Shown here one piece after another: positions 35,358 to 42,122 of a DNA stretch of 64,000 bases. Under the pieces are notes generated by a model. It made no database searches. It was not told the origin of the DNA and saw only the letters and a program-made list of their open reading frames with translations. Numbering within the stretch: the first letter of the stretch is position 1; each line of letters starts with the position of its first letter. The stretch comes from an uncultured Lachnospiraceae bacterium. Lineage in GTDB: Bacteria > Bacillota > Clostridia > Lachnospirales > Lachnospiraceae. The stretch spans positions 13,590 to 77,589 of the forward strand of contig CABUBX010000002.1 in assembly GCA_902489925.1 (NCBI GenBank), read 5' to 3'. The position numbers and the translations under genes were made by a program.

Positions 35358-36234
35358 TTGTTTTCACCTTCCTTTTACGTTCCATACTAATCACAAGAAT
35401 AATTAAGAATAATGCCGCTGTAATAAGCTTCATGCTTGAGGAATCAAGTCCGCAGGCAATGGCGGCGGCAACACAGGCCTTGTAAATCACTGAGCCAATC
35501 AGTACAGATGATGTGGCTCTTAAAATAGTCAGATTTTTAAAAAGGTTTGTTCCGATAATAACACTGGCAAGGCCGATGACGATAGTACCGGTGCCCATGG
35601 AAATATCAAAAAAGCGTTCCTCGTGGGCGTAGACTGCGCCGCTTAAGGCGACGAGCCCGTTTGAAATTGCCAGCCCGACAATTTTAACAAGCCCCTCATC
35701 TTTTGCAAGGCAGGTGACAAGCTTATCATTATCACCGACAGCCCTTAAAAGATAGCCGGATTTTGTTTTTAAATAAGCGTCCAGTAAATATTTCGCCAGC
35801 AGTGTGACAACAAGAATGATAATCAAGGTCATATAAGGTTTTATTGCCTCAGGGATAAAGCTGTTTAAAAAGCTGTTATCAAAAATTGTTTCTTTAGAAA
35901 AGAGAGGGAGGTTGGCCTTGCCTGCGATTTTTAAATTAATGGTGTAGAGTGCAGTCATCATAATAATACCTGAAAGGAGGTCGCGCACCTTTAATTTTAC
36001 ATGAATCAGCCCTGTACATATGCCGGCAGCTGCGCCGCAGACAAAAGCAATTATCAGCGTTACATATGGATTTGCACCTTTTGTGACAAGGACTGCAGCT
36101 ACAGCGGCACCGAGCGGAAAGCTTCCGTCTACCGTCAGGTCAGGAAAGTCCAATATTTTATAAGTAATATATACACCAAGTGCCATAATTCCGAAAATAA
36201 GGCCCTGTTCCAATGTTCCTAAAATGATATCCAT
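35350..36234 (-). CDS. trpY: ABC transporter permease (TrpY-like)
   Basis: A 294-aa permease of the branched-chain amino acid/ribose type with about eight hydrophobic segments: YITYKILDFPDLTVDGSFPL near the start and GLVALSGAVYAHEERFFDIS in the second half. This family pairs with ABC_sub_bind lipoproteins. It probably transports tryptophan, judged from the T-box specifier. The start has an AGGAGGGC-type ribosome binding site and lies 31 bases after the binding-protein stop. Confidence 0.87.
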   Translation of the reverse strand: MDIILGTLEQGLIFGIMALGVYITYKILDFPDLTVDGSFPLGAAVAAVLVTKGANPYVTLIIAFVCGAAAGICTGLIHVKLKVRDLLSGIIMMTALYTINLKIAGKANLPLFSKETIFDNSFLNSFIPEAIKPYMTLIIILVVTLLAKYLLDAYLKTKSGYLLRAVGDNDKLVTCLAKDEGLVKIVGLAISNGLVALSGAVYAHEERFFDISMGTGTIVIGLASVIIGTNLFKNLTILRATSSVLIGSVIYKACVAAAIACGLDSSSMKLITAALFLIILVISMERKRKVKTNA

Positions 36235-36265
36235 AAAAGCCCTCCTAATTAAATGTTAAAATAAT

Positions 36266-37279
36266 TTATTCTGTAATTTCCGTGAAAATTTCTGCTTCTT
36301 TAATGATGTCTTCATCAACTGTCAATGCAAGCTTTTCGGCAGCCTTCTGGTTAAAATAAGTGTTGTAAGCTTCAAAGGTTTCGTAAGCCATTTCATTGGC
36401 TTTTGCTTCACCTTTTAAAACCTTTGCGGCCATCTCGCCTGTTTTCTTTCCAAGCTCAATATAGTCGAGTCCTGCGGCGGCAAGGCAGCCTTTTTTGACC
36501 TGCTCGATTTCGCTTCCGAATACAGGAATACCTTTTTCATTTGCTTTGGCAAGAATTGTCGGAAGTCCCTGAACAACGGTGTTATCTGTGAGATTTGTAA
36601 GGCAGTCAACTTTCGTTAAAATATTGTCTGTGGCAAGGGCGATATCTGCGGTTGTGCTGATGCCGACATCGACAATTTCAAAACCGTACTCACCGGCCTT
36701 TTCTTTATATTCTTTAATTGCTGATTCCGAATTAACCTCGCTTGTTGTATATAAAATGCCGATTGATTTTGCATCCGGGAGTATTTTTCGGATTAAGTCA
36801 AGCTGTGCTTCAACGGGAAGCTTATCTGAGGTTCCGGTAGCATTTTTTGTAGGCATTTTATTTTCATCAGCGATTTCTGCGGCTACAGGGTCTGTGACTG
36901 CAGTATAAATAACGGGAATATCAGAATCTAATGCAGCATTAATGCAGCTTTGGGCGCTTGGTGTTGCAATGGCGCAGATTAAATCGACTTTGTCGGAAAC
37001 GAACTGTGAAGCAATCTGGCTTGCAGCGCCGGAGTCTGCCTGTGCATTTTGAAATTCAATTTTAAGGTTTTTGCCTTCTTCAAGACCTGCGGCTTTAAGA
37101 CCTTCAATAAAGCCTTCGCGGCAGTTGTCGAGAGAGCCGTGCTCTGCAAATTGTGTAATGCCGATGGTGTAAGCCGCTTCGCCGTCAGAGCCTTCCTGTG
37201 AAGTTTTACTGCCGCAGCCGAAAAGTAATGAAGCAGCCATTGAGATACAAAGGATTGATGAGATAACATTTTTTTTCAT
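36266..37279 (-). CDS. trpX: ABC transporter substrate-binding lipoprotein (TrpX-like)
   Basis: A 337-aa secreted lipoprotein: basic N-terminus, hydrophobic stretch and lipobox LLFGC (Cys at ~22), followed by an ABC_sub_bind (DUF534) domain: YTIGITQFAEHGSLDNCREG, ICAIATPSAQSCI, IPVIYTAVTDP. It captures the substrate at the membrane surface. ATG 37279 follows AGGAGGAAATT; the frame continues upstream into the T-box but has no ribosome binding site there. The UGG specifier of the T-box argues for tryptophan. Confidence 0.88.
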   Translation of the reverse strand: MKKNVISSILCISMAASLLFGCGSKTSQEGSDGEAAYTIGITQFAEHGSLDNCREGFIEGLKAAGLEEGKNLKIEFQNAQADSGAASQIASQFVSDKVDLICAIATPSAQSCINAALDSDIPVIYTAVTDPVAAEIADENKMPTKNATGTSDKLPVEAQLDLIRKILPDAKSIGILYTTSEVNSESAIKEYKEKAGEYGFEIVDVGISTTADIALATDNILTKVDCLTNLTDNTVVQGLPTILAKANEKGIPVFGSEIEQVKKGCLAAAGLDYIELGKKTGEMAAKVLKGEAKANEMAYETFEAYNTYFNQKAAEKLALTVDEDIIKEAEIFTEITE

Positions 37280-37333
37280 AATAATTTCCTCCTGTTTTGG
37301 CAAAACCGAGAGCCGGGGGAAGCGGCGGCGATT

Positions 37334-37620
37334 AAAAAAAACCGCCCCAAGCATAGTTTTACTATACTTGAGACGGTAATAAAATCTTATTATCGCGGTA
37401 CCACTCAAATTGACAAATAAATTGTCCACTCTTTTATGCACTAACATGCACACCTTATTGATAACGGGTTTGGTTCCCGGCGCTGCCTACTCTCCAAAGA
37501 TTTCAGAGCACCCTCGAAAGTCCATTCGGCCAGTGCATCCATGCCGCATTCACACCATCAGCGGCTCTCTGTAATATCAGACAAAGGCTTACTCCTCTTT
37601 CTCGTCGGTTTTGATTGATT
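37334..37620 (-). ncRNA. T-box leader, probably tryptophan-specific, with terminator
   Basis: Read on the minus strand. Stem I base CAGAGAGCC (from 37571) pairs with GGTGCTCTG (ending near 37503). Within its specifier region the triplet TGG (37524-37522) sits in GAATGGAC, giving a Trp codon. The T-box sequence GAGTGGTACCGCG (37406-37394) is exact. The terminator stem (TCAAGTATAG/CTATGCTTG plus ACCG/CGGT, 37377-37341) ends in eight T. Uncharged tRNA-Trp would favour the antiterminator and expression of trpXYZ. The specifier is assigned by pairing done by eye. Confidence 0.9.
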
Positions 37621-37636
37621 TCATTTATTTTCTAAT

Positions 37637-37665
37637 ACACTAATACTTTAATACGCAAATGTCAA
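37637..37665 (-). promoter_or_regulatory. Promoter of the T-box/trpXYZ operon
   Basis: On the minus strand TTGACA (37665-37660) is followed after 17 bases by TAGTGT (37642-37637), a weak -10. Confidence 0.5.
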
Positions 37666-37784
37666 GACCTTTTTGAAAAAAATTCAGTTTTTTTAAACAG
37701 AGTATGCCAAAAATCAGAAAATGTCACGGGTTTAGGTATCTTTTCCGGGAAAATAAGGGTATACTTAAAAATAAGGAGGCAGTT

Positions 37785-38582
37785 ATGGAAAAGTTTTTGC
37801 AAATGACAGCATGGAGAATGGCGGTTCCGCGTCTTTACGGCTGTTTTCATATATTTACGGCTGTTTTGGGTATAGTATTCGCTGCTGGTGCTGCAATTAT
37901 CTGCGCTAAAGTGTATACAAAAATTTATAGGAAAAGCAATGCCGGAGGCAGTAGTTTTTCCTATAGGCTTTATATGATTATCGGGCTTGTGCTGCTTTTT
38001 TCGGAAGGCTATAAGCAGCTGTTTAATTTTTATGTTATGAATGACAGGCGTTATGACTGGCATCTTTTGCCCCTCCAGCTTTGCAGTCTGCCGATGTATT
38101 TTTGTCTCATAATTCCATGGCTTCGCTCAAAAGGCATAAAAACGGCGCTAAATACCTTTATGGCAGATTTTAATCTGATGGGGGCGGTGATGGTCTTTGC
38201 TGACCCATCCGGGATTTTTTCCAAATATGCGGTACTGACCGTGCACGGTATTTTGTGGCATTTACTCGTCATTTTTATTGGATTATTTGCAGGTCTGACA
38301 AATTTGGCGGATACCGCATCCCTGAAAAGCTTTTTAAAAACGCTGCCGGTATTTTTCATAAGCAGCGGCTTGGCAATTGCGGTAAATATAGTGCTTCATC
38401 CGTACGGCGGCGCAAATATGTTTTATATTGACCCGTATACACCGTCGGTGCAGCTTGTATTCAGAGACATCGCAGCCGCTTTCGGTATTGCTGCCGGAAA
38501 TACAGCCTATTTTTTGGCAATGATTTTTGGCGGCTTTTTGTGTCATTTTTTGTTTTGGTTTTTTCATGGCAGAAAGAGATAA
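37785..38582 (+). CDS. YwaF/TIGR02206-like integral membrane protein
   Basis: A 265-aa membrane protein with about seven hydrophobic segments. The motif DWHLLPLQLCSLPMYF is characteristic of the YwaF (TMEM164-like) family, whose bacterial function is unknown. ATG 37785 after AAGGAGG is chosen over upstream in-frame starts. It is flanked by the divergent T-box operon and by pyrF, with which it is not obviously linked. A TATACT sequence about 20 bases upstream may be its -10. Confidence 0.8.
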   Translation: MEKFLQMTAWRMAVPRLYGCFHIFTAVLGIVFAAGAAIICAKVYTKIYRKSNAGGSSFSYRLYMIIGLVLLFSEGYKQLFNFYVMNDRRYDWHLLPLQLCSLPMYFCLIIPWLRSKGIKTALNTFMADFNLMGAVMVFADPSGIFSKYAVLTVHGILWHLLVIFIGLFAGLTNLADTASLKSFLKTLPVFFISSGLAIAVNIVLHPYGGANMFYIDPYTPSVQLVFRDIAAAFGIAAGNTAYFLAMIFGGFLCHFLFWFFHGRKR

Positions 38583-38592
38583 GGATTTACCC

Positions 38593-38622
38593 TTGTACAG
38601 AAATGGCTTTCTGTGGTAGAAT
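38593..38622 (+). promoter_or_regulatory. pyrF promoter
   Basis: TTGTAC at 38593 and TAGAAT at 38617, 18-base spacing. Confidence 0.5.
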
Positions 38623-38653
38623 AAATAAAGTATTTACGTAGGAGGAACATGAA

Positions 38654-39577
38654 ATGATAGATAAGTTAGTTGAGAAAATTAAGAAAACCAATGCTCCGAT
38701 TGAGGTCGGCCTTGACCCGATGCTTTCTTATGTGCCTGATTTTGTAAAAGAAAAAGCATACAAAGAATTTGGAGAGACACTCGAAGGTGCGGCAGAGGCA
38801 ATCTGGCAGTTTAATAAGGCAATTGTTGATGCGACATACGATTTGATTCCTGCTGTAAAACCGCAGATTGCCATGTATGAGCAGTTTGGTATTCCGGGCA
38901 TTATGGCGTTTAAGAAAACTTTGGATTATTGCCACGAGAAGGATTTGCTTGTTATCGGCGATATTAAGCGCGGTGATATCGGCTCTACTTCCGGTGCTTA
39001 TGCGACAGGACATCTTGGTAAGGTACAGGTTGGCAGCAAGTCTTACTACGGCTTCGACGAGGATTTTGTGACGATTAATCCTTATATGGGCACAGACAGT
39101 GTTCAGCCGTTTATTGATGTTGCGATTCCTGAGAAAAAGGGTATGTTCATTCTTACAAAAACGTCCAATCCATCAAGCGGGGAGTTCCAGGATCAGCTTG
39201 TTGACGGCAGACCTGTTTATGAGCTTGTTGCTGAAAAGGTTGTTGAATGGGGCAAGCAGCATATGGGTAAATGCGGCTACAGCTATGTCGGTGCTGTTGT
39301 GGGCGCAACTTATCCTGAGATGGGCGCTGTTTTAAGAAAATTGATGCCGAAGTCCTTTATTCTTGTACCGGGCTATGGCGCTCAGGGTGCAAAAGGTTCT
39401 GATTTGACAAATTATTTCAATGAAGACGGTCTTGGCGCGATTGTCAATTCCTCAAGAGGTATTATTGCAGCCTATAAGCAGCCGAAATATGAGAAATTCG
39501 GTCCGGAAGGCTTTGCAGATGCGGCAAGACAGGCTGTGATTGATATGCAGCAGGATATCGCAGCAGCATTAAAATAG
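38654..39577 (+). CDS. pyrF: Orotidine-5'-phosphate decarboxylase, type 2
   Basis: A 307-aa OMP decarboxylase of the longer (type 2) family, converting OMP to UMP. Motifs: PIEVGLDPMLSYVP at the N-terminus, the catalytic Lys/Asp pair in IGDIKRGDIGSTSGAYA (~102-118), and ILVPGYGAQGAKGSD near the C-terminus. It stands alone here, with its own promoter and terminator, rather than inside a pyr operon. Confidence 0.96.
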   Translation: MIDKLVEKIKKTNAPIEVGLDPMLSYVPDFVKEKAYKEFGETLEGAAEAIWQFNKAIVDATYDLIPAVKPQIAMYEQFGIPGIMAFKKTLDYCHEKDLLVIGDIKRGDIGSTSGAYATGHLGKVQVGSKSYYGFDEDFVTINPYMGTDSVQPFIDVAIPEKKGMFILTKTSNPSSGEFQDQLVDGRPVYELVAEKVVEWGKQHMGKCGYSYVGAVVGATYPEMGAVLRKLMPKSFILVPGYGAQGAKGSDLTNYFNEDGLGAIVNSSRGIIAAYKQPKYEKFGPEGFADAARQAVIDMQQDIAAALK

Positions 39578-39614
39578 TTTTTGAAGCAAAAAGTATTGTG
39601 ATATATAGAAGAAA

Positions 39615-39646
39615 AATCGGCGCAAACGTTTGCGTCGGTTTTTTTT
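39615..39646 (+). terminator. Terminator after pyrF
   Basis: Near-perfect palindrome AATCGGCGCAAA/TTTGCGTCGGTT followed by a T-run that runs into the -35 of the next promoter. Confidence 0.8.
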
Positions 39647-39674
39647 GACTTTTTTTGATGTTTTTTCGTATGAT
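39645..39674 (+). promoter_or_regulatory. Promoter of the ECF S component gene
   Basis: TTGACT at 39645 and TATGAT at 39669, 18-base spacing. The leader has a small hairpin TGCGCC/GGCGCA (39691-39709) but no riboswitch that I recognise. Confidence 0.55.
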
Positions 39675-39736
39675 AATGGAAAAATATAGCTGCGCCTGTT
39701 TTTGGCGCACAGGAAGAATTTAGGGAGGAAATTCTC

Positions 39737-40294
39737 ATGGCAGGGATGACAGAAACAATAAGTAAAACAAAGACGGTGTCAGCGACAAGAAATCTTGTGC
39801 TGTCCGCATTATTTTTAGCGATTGGTATTGTGCTTCCGTTTCTTACGGCACAGATACCATCTGTGGGAAGCATGCTTCTTCCGATGCACATTCCGGTACT
39901 TATCTGCGGTTTTGTATGCGGAGGTCCTTACGGATTGCTCGTCGGTGCGATTGTACCGCTTTTAAGAAGCGTGATGTTTGGTATGCCGCCGATGATGGTT
40001 GCTATTCCGATGGCTTTTGAGCTTGCCGTTTATGGGCTTGTGACAGGTTTGCTTTATAACAAACTCAAAAAGAATACAGCAAATATTTATGTTTCATTGC
40101 TTGCAGCAATGCTTTGCGGGCGTATTGTATGGGGTGTTGTAAAACTTGTGATGGCCGGTATGGGGTCAAACAGCTTTGGTATGGCAATGTTTATTTCAGG
40201 GGCATTTACAACCGCAATTCCGGGAATTATTCTTCAGATTGTTTTAATTCCAATTATCATTATGGCGCTGAGAAAGGCCAACTTAATCGATTAA
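39737..40294 (+). CDS. ECF transporter S component, substrate unassigned
   Basis: A 185-aa hydrophobic protein with five to six membrane segments and the compact layout of energy-coupling-factor substrate-binding subunits (RNLVLSALFLAIGIVLPF, MLLPMHIPVLICGFVCG, PYGLLVGAIVPLLRS). Such S components work with a shared EcfAA'T module encoded elsewhere to import vitamins or other trace nutrients. The sequence gives no clear substrate and there is no vitamin riboswitch or biosynthetic neighbour. Confidence 0.82.
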   Translation: MAGMTETISKTKTVSATRNLVLSALFLAIGIVLPFLTAQIPSVGSMLLPMHIPVLICGFVCGGPYGLLVGAIVPLLRSVMFGMPPMMVAIPMAFELAVYGLVTGLLYNKLKKNTANIYVSLLAAMLCGRIVWGVVKLVMAGMGSNSFGMAMFISGAFTTAIPGIILQIVLIPIIIMALRKANLID

Positions 40295-40298
40295 TAAA

Positions 40299-40327
40299 AG
40301 GGGCACGGTTAATCGTGTCCTTTTTTG
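40299..40327 (+). terminator. Terminator after the ECF S component
   Basis: Stem GGGGCACG/CGTGTCC with a 6-base loop and six T. Confidence 0.75.
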
Positions 40328-40385
40328 GTATACGAACGACTGCCGCGGCATATGTTTTTGTAAAGTTAATTTTGCGGGGCAGGAT

Positions 40386-41960
40386 ATGTCAATAAAAAAG
40401 GAGATTGTGAAGGGGACGCTTATTTTGACCGCCGCCGGAATTGTGACGCGAGTGATTGGACTTTATAACAGAATCTATCTTGCGAATATCATCAGTGCCG
40501 CTGAGCTTGGGCTTTATCAGCTTATATTTCCGATATTGGCAGTTTGCTCATCTGTTTGCTGTTATGGTATAGAGGCTGCCTTGTCTAAAATTATTTCCGA
40601 GCAGTCAGCCGGGGGCTGTATTCAAAATATGCACCGTACAATGCATATTGGCATCACGATTGCCGGGAGTTTATCTGCGGCTCTATTTGCAATCATTTAT
40701 TTTTTTGCAGAACCTTTGGCAGTTTATTTTTTAAAAGCGCCGGCATGCAGTGAATGTTTAAAAATAGCAGCCTTCGTTATTCCCTTTTCCACCCTGCATG
40801 CATGTACGCTCGGATATTTTTTTGGGATGCAAAGTGCGGCAGTACCTGCGGCATCCCAGCTTTTGGAACAGCTTGTGCGTGTCGGTACGATTTACGGGCT
40901 TTCAGTCACTTTCTATGCAGTCTCAGGCGCCGATGCGGTGATGGCTGTTTACGGAATGTTGGCGGGGGAGATTGTTTCATGTGTTTTTACAATAGCTGCA
41001 TATAAGATAAGTATATACCGCAGCGAAAAAGCTGCAAAGCAGCAGCCAAAGCCGCAGTCAAGACGGGCGCTTTTGTCCCATTTTATAAGCTGTGCGTATC
41101 CGCTGACAATTAACAGATTTGCCCTGACCGTGCTTCAAAGCTTTGAAGCTGTCCTTATTCCGATGATGCTTAGAAGCTACTATAAAGAATCTGTGGCAGC
41201 ACTTGAAATTTACGGCGTTATCACCGCAATGGTTTTTCCGTTTATTATGTTTCCGACAACTTTGACAAATTCGCTGGCAACAATGCTGATGCCGGCAGTT
41301 TCAAAGGCCGGCGAGGAAAAGGACTACGGGATGATTCGGCGGACAATTTCCCAAAGTGTTCATTACTGTCTTTTGATTGGTATATTGAGCTTGGCAATAT
41401 TTTTTGTTTACGGACGGATGTTTGGTATTATTGTTTTCAAAAATGAACTTGCCGGTGAGCTTTTAAAGATTTTTTCTTTTTTATGTCCGTTTATTTATAT
41501 CGCCGCGTCTTTGGCAGGCACTTTAAACGGTCTTGGAAAGGTTAAAATAACATTGGTCAACAGCATGATTTCCTTGGCAGTCCGTATATTTTTTATTGTT
41601 GTGATTATTCCGAGAGCCGGAATCAGGGGGTATTTGTGGGGACAGCTCGCAGGCTATTTAGTGCTCACATTTTTAGATGGTTATTTTGTGCACAAAATGG
41701 CAGGACTGGCGATTCATCCGTGGAAAACCCTTGTTTTTCCGGTCGGCTTTGCAGCTGCCGCTGCAATATGTTCTTTAGGTGTATATCAATGGTTATTATA
41801 TACGGTGCCGCTGTCGCCTGTGGTACTGCTGGGCATTTCGTGCATGGTTATCGTTTTGATTTACGGTGGAAGTCTTGTTTTTTCGGGAATTATCCCACGA
41901 AAAAAAGTCTTGACAAGGCAGAACAAAGCAGATATACTATGCTCTAATAAAAGGGAGTAG
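40386..41960 (+). CDS. SpoVB-like flippase (MVF/MATE-type oligosaccharide exporter)
   Basis: A 524-aa protein with about fourteen hydrophobic segments, N-terminus KKEIVKGTLILTAAGIVTRVIGLYNRIYLA, typical of stage V sporulation protein B and related polysaccharide flippases. These move lipid-linked glycans or peptidoglycan precursors across the membrane. Its ribosome binding site is weak (GGGGCAGG). The last codons and the stop also encode the first strand of the Mn2+ riboswitch, and the riboswitch promoter lies inside its final 17 codons; there is no separate terminator. Confidence 0.88.
   Translation: MSIKKEIVKGTLILTAAGIVTRVIGLYNRIYLANIISAAELGLYQLIFPILAVCSSVCCYGIEAALSKIISEQSAGGCIQNMHRTMHIGITIAGSLSAALFAIIYFFAEPLAVYFLKAPACSECLKIAAFVIPFSTLHACTLGYFFGMQSAAVPAASQLLEQLVRVGTIYGLSVTFYAVSGADAVMAVYGMLAGEIVSCVFTIAAYKISIYRSEKAAKQQPKPQSRRALLSHFISCAYPLTINRFALTVLQSFEAVLIPMMLRSYYKESVAALEIYGVITAMVFPFIMFPTTLTNSLATMLMPAVSKAGEEKDYGMIRRTISQSVHYCLLIGILSLAIFFVYGRMFGIIVFKNELAGELLKIFSFLCPFIYIAASLAGTLNGLGKVKITLVNSMISLAVRIFFIVVIIPRAGIRGYLWGQLAGYLVLTFLDGYFVHKMAGLAIHPWKTLVFPVGFAAAAAICSLGVYQWLLYTVPLSPVVLLGISCMVIVLIYGGSLVFSGIIPRKKVLTRQNKADILCSNKRE
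41910..41938 (+). promoter_or_regulatory. Promoter of the second riboswitch, inside the flippase gene
   Basis: TTGACA at 41910 and TATACT at 41933 with exactly 17 bases between them, all within coding sequence. The start of transcription is predicted at about 41945, right at the riboswitch. Confidence 0.8.
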
Positions 41961-42089
41961 CTTACATGCACATGTTTGCGGTTCGTCAGTACGGTGCTTC
42001 GCACCCGGGTCGCAGCTTAAAGATGAAATTTTAAGAAGCAAGACTTTTATTGTATTGTTTTGGTACAATAAAAGGATGCTTCTTTTTTT
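41946..42089 (+). ncRNA. yybP-ykoY (Mn2+) riboswitch with overlapping terminator
   Basis: P1 5' strand AATAAAAG (41946-41953) and loop GGGAGTAG, central hairpins with CGTCAGTACGG, and the 3' part GAAGCAAGACTTTTATT (to 42051). P1 3' strand CTTTTATT is shared with the terminator (CTTTTATTGTA with TACAATAAAAG, and AGAAGCA with TGCTTCT, then seven T ending near 42089). As with the first copy, P1 and terminator exclude each other, predicting induction by Mn2+. The target is the P-type ATPase at 42123. The 5' strand overlaps the flippase stop codon (41958-41960). Confidence 0.9.
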
Positions 42090-42122
42090 GTATCAAAGAC
42101 AGGAGGAAAGGAGACGAAAACA

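Noticed and set aside
40114..40395. Plus-strand frame of 93 residues after the ECF S component
   Set aside because: It overlaps the ECF gene in another frame and runs through its terminator and into the flippase start; no ribosome binding site.
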